Both the position numbers and the translations under genes were made by a program. A DNA stretch of 43,626 nucleotides, from assembly GCA_910586435.1 (NCBI GenBank), contig CAJUGT010000016.1, positions 1 through 43,626 of the forward strand, given 5' to 3'. Positions 31,301 to 39,766 of the stretch are shown here, in pieces (the first letter of the stretch is position 1; each line of letters begins with the position of its first letter). The DNA is from an uncultured Acetatifactor sp. GTDB taxonomy: Bacteria > Bacillota > Clostridia > Lachnospirales > Lachnospiraceae. The notes beneath the pieces are model-generated. The model made no database searches. It was not told the DNA's origin and worked only from the letters and a program-made list of their open reading frames with translations.

Positions 31301-32755
31301 ATGAAACGAAAAGTTTTTTCTATGAAATCAATAATTTCTTCGGCTCTGATAATGGCGGTATTGCTCTTATCTGTGGGAGGCGAAGCGCAGGCGGCGGGAA
31401 ACGGTGTGTCTCTGGTGGCGAATGAAGAGGGACATTTTGATTCCATTCCCTCGGTCTATGATGTGGAGGCCACATATAAGAATCTGGGGGAATACGGAAC
31501 TCTGAACCATGCGGAAGATCTCTTTGTGGATGACGACGACAACCTCTATGTGGTGGATACAGGAAATAACAGAATTCTGAAATTGTCCAGGGACGGAGAG
31601 GTGCTTGCGGAATTTAAAGAAGGGTTCGGGCAGGCGTTCAAGGGGCCCAAAGGGGTATATGTCCATACAGACAGAAGCATTTGGGTGGCGGATTCCGGCA
31701 ATTATCGTATTGTGCGTCTGGATGAGGACGGAAAAGATATGGAAGTCTATTATAAGCCGGACAGCGCTCTGCTGGAGGAGAGCTTTACCTTCTCACCGGA
31801 GAAAATATATGTCTCGGTTACAGGGTATATCTATGTACTGAAGGGAACGAATCTGATGCTGATGGATTCTAAAAATGAATTCCGTGGGTATGTGGGAGCG
31901 GTGGCGGTTCCTTTCAGCTTGCAGCGAATGCTCATCAGGACGTTCGGTACGAAATCTCAGATTGAGAGGACGGTAAAAGTCCAGCCTTCCGCCTATAACA
32001 ATTTTATGATTGCCTCCGATGGCATGGTATATGGTATTCTTGCCAACGAGAAAATGGGGCAGATTCGTAAGCTGAATTCGGTGGGAACCAATACATTCCC
32101 GGAACAGCCCTATGGTTTTGATATAACACTGGATGACACCAATTATCAGACATCCAGGTTCTCTGATATCAATGTCATGGATAACGGAATTATTACATTG
32201 GCGGATCAGAATACAGGACTTTTGTATCAATATAATCAGGACGGCGATTTGCTAGCAATGTTTGGGGGGACCGGCAGCATTAAGGGAACCTATACCAATC
32301 CCAACAGTGTGGTGTCTGACAGCACAGGACGTCTGTATGTTCTTGACTTTACCACGAATACGATTACGGTATTGGAGCCTACCAAGTTCATCAGCCTGAT
32401 TCACGAGGCCGTATCCTTATATGACATAGGAGAGTATGCGGCGTCCAAGGAATACTGGGAGCAGGTATTGGCCATTGACTCCAACTACGCATTGGCGCAT
32501 TCGGGGTACGCCAAAGTGCTTTACAAAGAAGAAAAATACAAAGAAGCTATGGATCAGTACTATCTGGGCAATGACAAAGAAGGGTACTCCAAGTGCTTTT
32601 CCGAGTACAGGCATCAGCTATTCCGGGAATATTTCGGCTGGATTGTATTGGCAGTGGTTGTGGTCTGCGGCGGCTTGTGGATAGGGTTTACCAGGCTGAA
32701 AGATAAAACGGATGCCATGGCGCACAGACTTGAGATGGGAGGATGGATAGAATGA
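31301..32755 (+). CDS. NHL-repeat membrane protein with TPR-like segment
   Basis: This protein of about 484 residues has a signal peptide (ending AQA-AGN), then an extracytoplasmic NHL-type beta-propeller (about 50-370; motifs HAEDLFVDDDDNLYVVDTGNNRILKLS, GPKGVYVHTDRSIWVADSGNYRIVRL, GTYTNPNSVVSDSTGRLYVLD). A TPR-like helical pair follows (about 385-430), then one membrane segment (about 447-466) and a short cytoplasmic tail. Start 31301 has CGGAGG 6 nt upstream. NHL propellers usually mediate binding, so this may be a scaffold or receptor linked to the transporter. The stop overlaps the Yip1-like gene start. Confidence 0.75.
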   Translation: MKRKVFSMKSIISSALIMAVLLLSVGGEAQAAGNGVSLVANEEGHFDSIPSVYDVEATYKNLGEYGTLNHAEDLFVDDDDNLYVVDTGNNRILKLSRDGEVLAEFKEGFGQAFKGPKGVYVHTDRSIWVADSGNYRIVRLDEDGKDMEVYYKPDSALLEESFTFSPEKIYVSVTGYIYVLKGTNLMLMDSKNEFRGYVGAVAVPFSLQRMLIRTFGTKSQIERTVKVQPSAYNNFMIASDGMVYGILANEKMGQIRKLNSVGTNTFPEQPYGFDITLDDTNYQTSRFSDINVMDNGIITLADQNTGLLYQYNQDGDLLAMFGGTGSIKGTYTNPNSVVSDSTGRLYVLDFTTNTITVLEPTKFISLIHEAVSLYDIGEYAASKEYWEQVLAIDSNYALAHSGYAKVLYKEEKYKEAMDQYYLGNDKEGYSKCFSEYRHQLFREYFGWIVLAVVVVCGGLWIGFTRLKDKTDAMAHRLEMGGWIE

Positions 32756-33366
32756 AGATAATAAAAATGTCATTGTTGGTAATGTTCCATCCTGTGGTGG
32801 CTTTTTCCTATATTCAGAAGGAAAGAGAGCGTTTTCAGGCACGTCCCATTGTGGTGCTGCTGCTGTTGGGAGTGATTGTCAGACTGTTTTCTTTGCAGTT
32901 TACCCATTATCCCCTTTCCAGTATCACAATGCGATCTAACCTGGTGCTGGAAGTGGCGAAGCTGTTTGTTCCTCTGGTTTCCTGGGGAATCTGTTCTTAC
33001 TTGATGACTACGATTCTGGACGGCGAGACATTGTTTCGGGAGTCCATGCTGGCGGTATCCTATGCGCTGACGCCTTATATTGTCTTTATGATACCGTTGA
33101 CTTTATTATCCAGGATATTGGACACCAATCAGGCAGGGCTTTTTGGTTCCCTGGAGGCATGTATTCTGGGCTGGGTGGTACTGCTGACCATTATCAGCTT
33201 AAAGGAGATGAATCACTTTACGGTGGGGAAGACCATTATGATCGTTCTTCTCTCCATATTTACCGTTGCGATTCTCTGGGCTGCTGTGGCGCTGTTGTAT
33301 TCCATCTGTACGCAGTTTCTCGATTTTGTGGGTGAAGTAGCGGTGGAGCTGAGGTATAAGTTTTAG
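32752..33366 (+). CDS. Yip1-domain-like membrane protein
   Basis: This protein of about 204 residues has about five membrane segments and a short cytoplasmic start with HPVVAFSYIQKERERF, the entry segment typical of bacterial Yip1-like (PF04893) proteins. GGGAGG lies 9 nt before the ATG at 32752, which overlaps the previous stop as ATGA. It is embedded among NHL, DUF5696 and permease genes, so a role in assembling or anchoring the transport complex is possible; its biochemical function is unknown. Confidence 0.7.
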   Translation: MKIIKMSLLVMFHPVVAFSYIQKERERFQARPIVVLLLLGVIVRLFSLQFTHYPLSSITMRSNLVLEVAKLFVPLVSWGICSYLMTTILDGETLFRESMLAVSYALTPYIVFMIPLTLLSRILDTNQAGLFGSLEACILGWVVLLTIISLKEMNHFTVGKTIMIVLLSIFTVAILWAAVALLYSICTQFLDFVGEVAVELRYKF

Positions 33367-33379
33367 GAACGGCAGTTCC
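33366..33379 (+). terminator. Small hairpin at the Yip1-like stop codon
   Basis: GGAAC (33366-33370), GGCA loop, GTTCC (33375-33379), then TTT. It is short and may only lower read-through. Confidence 0.3.
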
Positions 33380-33422
33380 TTTAAGTTCCGTAAGAAAGAG
33401 AAAGGAGCGGGTAGTTGGGATC

Positions 33423-35570
33423 ATGAAGATCAAAAAGATAGAGGGAAGGTTCCCAGGGAAGCTGAAAAGGTTTCTTGGCTGGATGGCATTATCACTGTGT
33501 CTGTGGCTGGGAATGGCCGGCAGGGTTGAAGCGGCCGGAACCACATTGGAAAATGACAGGTATAAATTGGAACTGATAAACGAGTATTCGGAGGTACAGC
33601 TGACGGATAAGGAAACAGGGGAAATCTGGTCTTCCACCATGAACGATCCGACGTTTGATCTCTCAAAGGTCAAGGGAAGATGGAGCAATAAGATGCGTTC
33701 CCTGTTTACAATGAATGTGACGGATCTGCGGATAGGTGTGGGCAATGTCATCAGCTATGATTTGGTTGGAAATGAATACGCGGCAGCGCCCTATGAGACG
33801 GCTTATGGTCTGGGGGTTCAATATGACATTGTGCCGGCGGGAGTGAAGGTCTGTATTGAGTTTGCCTTAAATGAAGACGGATTCTCTGTGAAGGTGCCCA
33901 GTGAGAAGATTGAGGAATACGGTGCCTTCAGCGCGGTTTCCATAGATTTACTGCCCTTTTTCGCAGGAGCGGCAGATGGTCAGGACGGATATTTCTTTTA
34001 TCCCGACGGCAGCGGAGCCATTATGCGCTTAGACGACCCTTCCCATGTGGGTGAGGCGGCCATGAGCTATAACATTTATGGCGACATTCAGAATAACCAG
34101 AATCTGAAGGGGCGATTTGAACAGGCGGAGGCTTCTGTCCTGCTTCCGGTATTCGGCGCAAATTATGGGAAGAAAGGTTTTGTTTCTTATATTACAAAGG
34201 GGGAGGAGTCTTCCCAGATTACCATTAATCCTTCCAGTATGGTAATGAAGGTAAATTTCATATATCCCAGCTTCCAGTTCAGGAGAGGATTTGATGATCC
34301 CAGAGTGAAGGGACAGTCGGTAAAGAAATATGATAATGAACAGTTGATGACGGAATACGAGGTTCATTATGAGATATTGCCTGAAGGAAAAGCACAGTAT
34401 GCGGATATGGCAGTGGCATACAGAGAGTATTTGATGGCAAATGGCCTCATGCCCCAGGAGGGCAGGCATGGTCTGTCCCTTTCGTTGGATTTCTTTATGG
34501 GAGTCATAGAACAGGGATTGATACTGGATACTTTCCAGAATGTGACAAGTTTTGCGCAGGCACAGGAGATTTTGGAAGATCTGAAGAGCAGTGTGGACAC
34601 CCCTCTGGAAGTCTCGCTGCTTGGATGGACCAAGTCAGGATATGGGACGGAGCCGAAATTCTTCCCTGCCAACAGTAAGCTGGGCGGGAATAAAGGCCTT
34701 ACCGCTCTGGCAAAGTATACCAGAGAAAATGGAATTAACCTCTCTCTGGGGGCAAATTTCCTGACAGCCAGAGCAGATGTTTCGGGATATTCTCAGACAA
34801 CGGATATTGTATTCCTTGGAAATTATCAGGTTTTGACCAATAAGAGGAGTTCTATCCGGGTGATCAGTCCGGACACTGCCTATGAAAATTATGAGAGTTT
34901 CATGAAGAAGGCACAGAAATATGAATTATCCGGATTAAAACTGGAAAATATCGGGGATATGTTGTATTATAACTATGGTGAGAGAAGTCCGGTGCTGGCA
35001 TCAGAATGTAAGGAAAACTGGAAAAAGATGCTTTCCGAGACCAGAGATGCCTTTGGGAGCGTCACAAGTGAGGGGGGCAACCTGTATGTTCTTGCCTATG
35101 CGGATACTGTGACACAGATTCCCACGGAAGATTTGGGATACCAGATGACCACAAGCGAAGTTCCCTTTTATCAGATTGTGGTGCATGGGTCGGTGAGATA
35201 TACGGGGGAGGCTTTGAACCTTTCCAGCGATGCGGAGAAGCTGCGTTTGAAATGGATTGAGTATGGTTATACCCCTTATTTTGAGATTACATATGAATCG
35301 GCGGAGAAGCTGGTCAACACAGATTATAATGAACTTTTTACATCCAGTTATAAGGACTGGAAGGATGATATTGTGGCGACCTGTCAGGAATTGAAACCCG
35401 CATGGGACGCGATACAGGACGCAAAGATGGTCTCCCATGAGAAGGTAGCGGAAAATGTCTTCTGTACGGGATATGACAATGGCGTGAAGATTTATGTGAA
35501 TTACAATCAGCAGGCTGTTGCTGTTGGAGACATGGAGCTTGAGGCAATGAGTTGGGAGGTGAGCAGATGA
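33423..35570 (+). CDS. Secreted DUF5696-type protein
   Basis: This 715-residue protein has a signal peptide (hydrophobic stretch WMALSLCLWLGMAG, cleavage after VEA). The N-terminal ~300 residues are beta-rich (LENDRYKLELINEYSEVQLTDKETGEIWSS), and a following ~350-residue part has TIM-barrel-like patterning (VSLLGWTKSGYGTEP, KYTRENGINLSLGANF, LKLENIGDMLYYNYG). I recognise it as DUF5696, a family that travels with NHL, Yip1 and sugar-permease genes in Firmicutes. A glycan-active enzyme role is plausible but no catalytic pair is evident. GGAG lies upstream. The stop overlaps the next permease start (ATGA). Confidence 0.75.
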   Translation: MKIKKIEGRFPGKLKRFLGWMALSLCLWLGMAGRVEAAGTTLENDRYKLELINEYSEVQLTDKETGEIWSSTMNDPTFDLSKVKGRWSNKMRSLFTMNVTDLRIGVGNVISYDLVGNEYAAAPYETAYGLGVQYDIVPAGVKVCIEFALNEDGFSVKVPSEKIEEYGAFSAVSIDLLPFFAGAADGQDGYFFYPDGSGAIMRLDDPSHVGEAAMSYNIYGDIQNNQNLKGRFEQAEASVLLPVFGANYGKKGFVSYITKGEESSQITINPSSMVMKVNFIYPSFQFRRGFDDPRVKGQSVKKYDNEQLMTEYEVHYEILPEGKAQYADMAVAYREYLMANGLMPQEGRHGLSLSLDFFMGVIEQGLILDTFQNVTSFAQAQEILEDLKSSVDTPLEVSLLGWTKSGYGTEPKFFPANSKLGGNKGLTALAKYTRENGINLSLGANFLTARADVSGYSQTTDIVFLGNYQVLTNKRSSIRVISPDTAYENYESFMKKAQKYELSGLKLENIGDMLYYNYGERSPVLASECKENWKKMLSETRDAFGSVTSEGGNLYVLAYADTVTQIPTEDLGYQMTTSEVPFYQIVVHGSVRYTGEALNLSSDAEKLRLKWIEYGYTPYFEITYESAEKLVNTDYNELFTSSYKDWKDDIVATCQELKPAWDAIQDAKMVSHEKVAENVFCTGYDNGVKIYVNYNQQAVAVGDMELEAMSWEVSR

Positions 35571-36493
35571 AAACGGAACAAAACAGTTCTAAGGGACAAG
35601 TGAATTCCGGGAACGGGACTGGTCAGAAAGAAAAGAAAAAGAGCTTTATGACCATGCAGCGAAGAAACAGCCTGGAAGCGTTTATGTTTTTGTCCCCATG
35701 GATTATCGGAACCTGTCTGTTTTTTGTCAATGCGCTCATTTCTTCCGTGAGACTGAGTTTCAGTGATATTGTTCAGCTGAAGGGTTTTGTGATGGAATGG
35801 GTGGGAACGAAAAATTATGAGTACATTTTTATGTATGACATAAATTTTATGCCCACATTTGTATCCGTTGTAACCAACACATTGATTAATACGCCCTTGG
35901 TATTGGTGTTTTCCCTCATTATTGCCATGCTGATTAATCGGCCCATTCCGGGAAAAGGGTTTTTTAGAACCTGTTTCTTTATTCCTGTCTTGCTGGGAAG
36001 CGGTTATGTTATGGCGCAGCTTTTGGAGATTGACGCCACAGGAAGCGTGGGTGTGGGTATTGCGCTGCCCCAGGTGTTGCAGGAAATGCTGGGAAATACC
36101 ATGGTGACGGCCGTGCAGCCGTTTCTTGACAGAATTACTTTGATTTTGTGGAAGTCAGGTGTGCAGATTATTCTGTTTCTTGCGGGATTGCAGGGAATTT
36201 CCTCTTCCCTGTATGAAGCCGCAAAGTGTGATGGAGCCACACAATGGGAAATGTTCTGGAAGATTACACTGCCTATGATTTCGCCTATTATATTGTTGAA
36301 TTTCGTATACACACTGGTAATGTATTTCACGTCTTCGGATAATGACCTGGTGGGTTACATCCTGGGTCAGGTGTTCCAGAATACGCAGTTTGCCCGAGGC
36401 GCCGCTATGGGATGGGTATACTTCCTGTTTGTCTTTGTTCTCTGTGGAGTGGTGTTCGGTGTAGTGAGACTGGGTTCCAAGGCAAACGAATAA
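35567..36493 (+). CDS. Sugar ABC transporter permease 3 (MalF/UgpA-like)
   Basis: This protein of about 308 residues has six membrane segments and the EAA loop EAAKCDGATQWEMFWKITLP near 220. The start at 35567 has GGGAGG 9 nt upstream and overlaps the DUF5696 stop; a slightly earlier in-frame start lies within that site. With permease 4 it forms a second channel in the same locus. Confidence 0.9.
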   Translation: MKTEQNSSKGQVNSGNGTGQKEKKKSFMTMQRRNSLEAFMFLSPWIIGTCLFFVNALISSVRLSFSDIVQLKGFVMEWVGTKNYEYIFMYDINFMPTFVSVVTNTLINTPLVLVFSLIIAMLINRPIPGKGFFRTCFFIPVLLGSGYVMAQLLEIDATGSVGVGIALPQVLQEMLGNTMVTAVQPFLDRITLILWKSGVQIILFLAGLQGISSSLYEAAKCDGATQWEMFWKITLPMISPIILLNFVYTLVMYFTSSDNDLVGYILGQVFQNTQFARGAAMGWVYFLFVFVLCGVVFGVVRLGSKANE

Positions 36494-36524
36494 GTGTGTC
36501 AGAAATGATAACTGATAGTTCATC

Positions 36525-36555
36525 GCGGCAAAGCTGCGACATGGAGGTTAGTGTG
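36525..36555 (+). repeat. Leader repeat, copy 1
   Basis: A 31-nt segment (GCGGC, AAGCTGC, GACATGGAGGTTAGTGTG) recurs at 37633-37663 with one mismatch. GCGGC/GCTGC forms a small hairpin directly before GGAGG, so it may shape ribosome binding for permease 4. Confidence 0.55.
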
Positions 36556-36557
36556 GA

Positions 36558-37523
36558 ATGAATGTGTTGACAAAACAAAAGGAGCATATGCGGGCGGCAG
36601 TGGTCAAGGGCAATGTTTCTCAGATGGCTGCGGCAAAGAGCAAGAAATTTGTGGTCAGGTTTTTCTATTACCTGGTGCTGTGCAGCTTGTCCTTTGTATT
36701 CCTGTATCCTTTTATCACTATGATTGTGACTTCCCTTATGTCAGACGCGGATCTGATTAATATTACTGTAAAATGGCTGCCCAGCGGTTTCCGGTGGAGT
36801 AATTATAAGATTGCCATGGAACAATTATCTTATCAGCGGTATCTTAAGAATTCCATGATTATCGCTACGGCCGCTACAATAGGGCATGTGATTTCCTGTT
36901 CTTTTATCGGATATGGATTCGCAAGATATAAATTTAAGCTGAAAGGTTTGTGTTTTGCGCTGGTTATTCTGTCCATGCTGGTGCCTGTGCAGACGATTAT
37001 TTTCCCTCTGTACATTCAATACAGCAAATGGAGATGGATGGATACCTATCTTCCCCTGATTGTGCCTACTTTTTTTGGATATGGATTAAACGGCGCGTTT
37101 TTCATCTTCCTGTTCAGGCAGTTTTTCATGGGACTTCCCAAAGAGATGGAAGAGGCGGCAAGAATTGACGGCTGCGGCGCATTCAGGACTTTCTTCAAGA
37201 TTATGCTTCCCATGTCCAAGTCCTCCATTTTGGTGGCAACGGTGTTGTCCTTTGTATGGCATTGGAATGATTATTTCGAGCCCAATATTTATATCAGAAC
37301 GGCAGGGAAGCGAGTGCTTCCCAGCAGGCTGCCCGGTCTGTATGCCTTGATGGATACGGAAGATGCCATGGATCTGGTTATGGAGGAAGATGGTTTTACA
37401 TTTAATAAGGCCATGTTGATGGCAGGAACTTTCCTGGTTATTTTGCCGGTGCTGATTGTATATGCTTTCTTGCAGAGAAAATTTATGGAAGGCGTGGAGC
37501 GTTCCGGTTTGACCGGTATGTAG
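36558..37523 (+). CDS. Sugar ABC transporter permease 4 (MalG/UgpE-like)
   Basis: This 321-residue protein has six membrane segments and the EAA loop EAARIDGCGAFRTFFKIMLP near 204, slightly degenerate at its end. The first ~30 residues are a charged cytoplasmic extension. GGAGG lies 10 nt before the ATG. It is the partner of permease 3, and the likely binding protein is the lipoprotein that follows. Confidence 0.9.
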   Translation: MNVLTKQKEHMRAAVVKGNVSQMAAAKSKKFVVRFFYYLVLCSLSFVFLYPFITMIVTSLMSDADLINITVKWLPSGFRWSNYKIAMEQLSYQRYLKNSMIIATAATIGHVISCSFIGYGFARYKFKLKGLCFALVILSMLVPVQTIIFPLYIQYSKWRWMDTYLPLIVPTFFGYGLNGAFFIFLFRQFFMGLPKEMEEAARIDGCGAFRTFFKIMLPMSKSSILVATVLSFVWHWNDYFEPNIYIRTAGKRVLPSRLPGLYALMDTEDAMDLVMEEDGFTFNKAMLMAGTFLVILPVLIVYAFLQRKFMEGVERSGLTGM

Positions 37524-37704
37524 TGTGAGAAGAGTTTCTAACTGCTCACAGCAAAGGCTGTTTCGCAGAGAAACTCTATGTCTCACATCGAGAAATGCCT
37601 AAAATACGGCATTTCTCATTTGGATTTGAGTTGCGGCGAAGCTGCGACATGGAGGTTAGTGTGAGAAAATGTTTTAAATTCTTAGCGCAGACTGCTGCGC
37701 TAAG
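37524..37704 (+). terminator. Three strong hairpins before the second binding protein
   Basis: 37524-37586 folds as TGTGAGA and AGAGTTTCT against AGAAACTCT and TCTCACA, with CTGC/GCAG and ACAGC/GCTGT inside. GAGAAATGCC pairs with GGCATTTCTC shortly after. The leader repeat copy 2 (37633-37663) comes next. CTTAGCGCAG/CTGCGCTAAG (37681-37704) is a perfect 10-bp stem. None has a long T run. They may separate permease 4 from the binding protein, stabilise mRNA ends, or be processing sites that give the binding protein a higher level than the permeases. Confidence 0.5.
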
Positions 37705-37785
37705 GGCATCTGTGCATCACACAAAAATGAATATGATATAAGTACGTAAAACGTATTTATATAGAAAAAACAAGGAGGATTGTAT

Positions 37786-39525
37786 ATGAAAAAGAGAATT
37801 GTGGCAGCATTGATGGCTTCCGTTATGTGCCTGTCAATGCTGGCTGGCTGCGGAAACAATGACGACGGAACCCAGGGCGGCAATAGTGGAAGCAGCGAAG
37901 GCAGCTCATCCACTCCCGTCAGCAGCACACCTACTGAATCCACCCCTGACGCAAGTCAGCCGTCCGGTGGAGAAGAACCCAGTGGTCAGGCATGGGAGCA
38001 GACCTGGCCTGACGGACAGAAGATTACCTGGCTGGTGAGAGACGACAATGTAGATCCTGCGGATTCCCGTTATCAGCAGCTCATTGGGGTACAGAAGATT
38101 GAGGAAATGTTCCATGTGGACATTGAATTCATTATCTTCAACGGCAAGGCAGATGACGCAAAAGAGCAGTATCTGACCATGCTTACAACAGAACCTCTTC
38201 CGGATGTTATCAGTTATCTGAATGAGGAAATGTATAAGGCAGACGGTGGTATCACAGGCTTGAAAACAAAGGGAATCATTCCTCAGAGCCTGAATGAAAT
38301 TATTGAGACCAAGATGCCCAATTTGTCCAAGATTCTGGAAGACCGTCCTGACATTGCAAGGGATCTTTCCGACAACAATGGTGAATATCTCTATTTTGAG
38401 AGAATCAATCCCTATGATTCCGCAGTGGATTATGTGGCTGCCAGCGATACAGGTCTGGTTATGAGAAAAGACTGGCTGGACGATGTGGGAATGGATGTTC
38501 CTACCAACATGGACGAATGGTATGACGTGCTGACAGCATTCAAGCAGATTGGCGCGGATAAGGTTCCTTTTGATGCTTATTCCAGCGGCATTATGCTTTT
38601 TGAGGCTGCTTACGGTATGACCAGCGGTATCTATATCGATCCTGATACAGGTAAGGTAGAGCATGGCGCAAGAACTCAGAAGTACAAGGAATATCTGGAA
38701 ACCATGAGCAAGTGGTATGCAGAAGGACTTATGGATCATGTGTTTGATGAGAATGGTAAAGCGGTTTCCAAGGGCGGCGATGACAATGTTACAGGCGGTA
38801 TTGCAGGAAGCTGGAAGGGTCTGGCAAACAACAATACCAAGTTCGGTGACAAGATGAGAGAAGCAGGACAGCCTCAGGTTGAGCTGGTGGCAGTTCCCTG
38901 GCCTGCAATGGCAGATGGTACTGTTTACACACCCAGAACCGTTTCCAGAAAGCAGAGAGAGACACAGATTATTACAGTGGACGCAAAAGCAGAGCCTGAA
39001 AAGATGGATGCAATTGCGACTGTAATGGACTACATGTTCTCTGAAGAAGGTTCTGAAATGCTGTGCTGGGGTGAAGAGGGCGTTACTTTTGTAAAGGATG
39101 ACATGGGCAACAGAACTCTGACAGAGTATGGAAACGAGCAGCTGGAATTGCCGGGCAATACCGGAAAGCCTCAGCGTTATAAAATGTATGGCAACCAGAG
39201 CGGCGGTTTCCCTTCTTACGGATGCTTTGACGTGAACTCCGCAACCAGAGATCAGTGGTTTATTGATGCGGCTACCGTATGGGTACAGGCAAGTTTCGAT
39301 CTTGGTTATCCCGGATGTATTTCTCTGACCGCAGAGCAGAATGAAAAGGTAAACGAGGGCAACTCCCAGTTATCCGATTACATTGCTGAAATGAAGTGGA
39401 AGTTCATCACAGGCCAGGAGCCTTTGTCCAACTTTGACACATATGTGGCAGAGCTGGAAAGAATGGGCATCTCCAATGTGGTTGCAGCTTACCAGGAAGC
39501 TTATGACGCATATCTTGCAAAATAA
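37786..39525 (+). CDS. Sugar ABC transporter solute-binding lipoprotein
   Basis: This protein of about 579 residues has a lipoprotein signal (MKKRIVAALMASVMCLSMLAGC; lipobox LAGC, Cys near 22). A Ser/Gly/Thr-rich linker (about 25-70) is followed by a family 1 binding fold (DPADSRYQQLIGVQKIEEMFHVDIEF, VMRKDWLDDVGMDVPTNMDEWYDVLTAFKQIG, VMDYMFSEEGSEMLCWGEEG), like LplA/YtcQ-type binding proteins. AAGGAGG lies about 8 nt upstream. It is most likely the partner of permeases 3 and 4. Codon use is very regular, as expected for an abundant protein. Confidence 0.9.
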   Translation: MKKRIVAALMASVMCLSMLAGCGNNDDGTQGGNSGSSEGSSSTPVSSTPTESTPDASQPSGGEEPSGQAWEQTWPDGQKITWLVRDDNVDPADSRYQQLIGVQKIEEMFHVDIEFIIFNGKADDAKEQYLTMLTTEPLPDVISYLNEEMYKADGGITGLKTKGIIPQSLNEIIETKMPNLSKILEDRPDIARDLSDNNGEYLYFERINPYDSAVDYVAASDTGLVMRKDWLDDVGMDVPTNMDEWYDVLTAFKQIGADKVPFDAYSSGIMLFEAAYGMTSGIYIDPDTGKVEHGARTQKYKEYLETMSKWYAEGLMDHVFDENGKAVSKGGDDNVTGGIAGSWKGLANNNTKFGDKMREAGQPQVELVAVPWPAMADGTVYTPRTVSRKQRETQIITVDAKAEPEKMDAIATVMDYMFSEEGSEMLCWGEEGVTFVKDDMGNRTLTEYGNEQLELPGNTGKPQRYKMYGNQSGGFPSYGCFDVNSATRDQWFIDAATVWVQASFDLGYPGCISLTAEQNEKVNEGNSQLSDYIAEMKWKFITGQEPLSNFDTYVAELERMGISNVVAAYQEAYDAYLAK

Positions 39526-39577
39526 TAAAATAGAAGATACCAAAAGTCTTTGCAGGTTTTTTGGTGTCTGAAATCAG

Positions 39578-39618
39578 ACAATAGAATCCTCGCAGATTCA
39601 ATGCGTGGGTTCTATTGT
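39578..39618 (+). terminator. Terminator after the binding protein
   Basis: ACAATAGAA (39578-39586) pairs with TTCTATTGT (39610-39618), followed by TATATA. An upstream stem (ATACCAAAA with TTTTGGTGT, about 39537-39566) precedes it. They probably end or limit the transport transcript before the GH43 genes. Confidence 0.5.
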
Positions 39619-39644
39619 TATATATAAATAACCAGTAAATATTC

Positions 39645-39733
39645 TCCCGACGCCCAAATCAAAAAGTGAGAGCGAAGCGAACAGGAATTAATTTGCGAAC
39701 AGGAATTGATTTGCGAAAGGGGGCGTCAGGGGA
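39645..39733. repeat. Inverted-repeat element with tandem 18-bp units
   Basis: TCCCGACGCCC (39645-39655) pairs with GGGCGTC-A-GGGGA (39721-39733). Inside, an 18-bp unit starting GCGAACAGGAATT occurs at 39677-39694 and 39695-39712 with one mismatch, followed by a partial third copy. It has the look of a small dispersed repeat inserted before the GH43 gene. Confidence 0.55.
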
Positions 39734-39766
39734 AGATTTACGGAACTTAAATGGAGGGAAAAAAGC

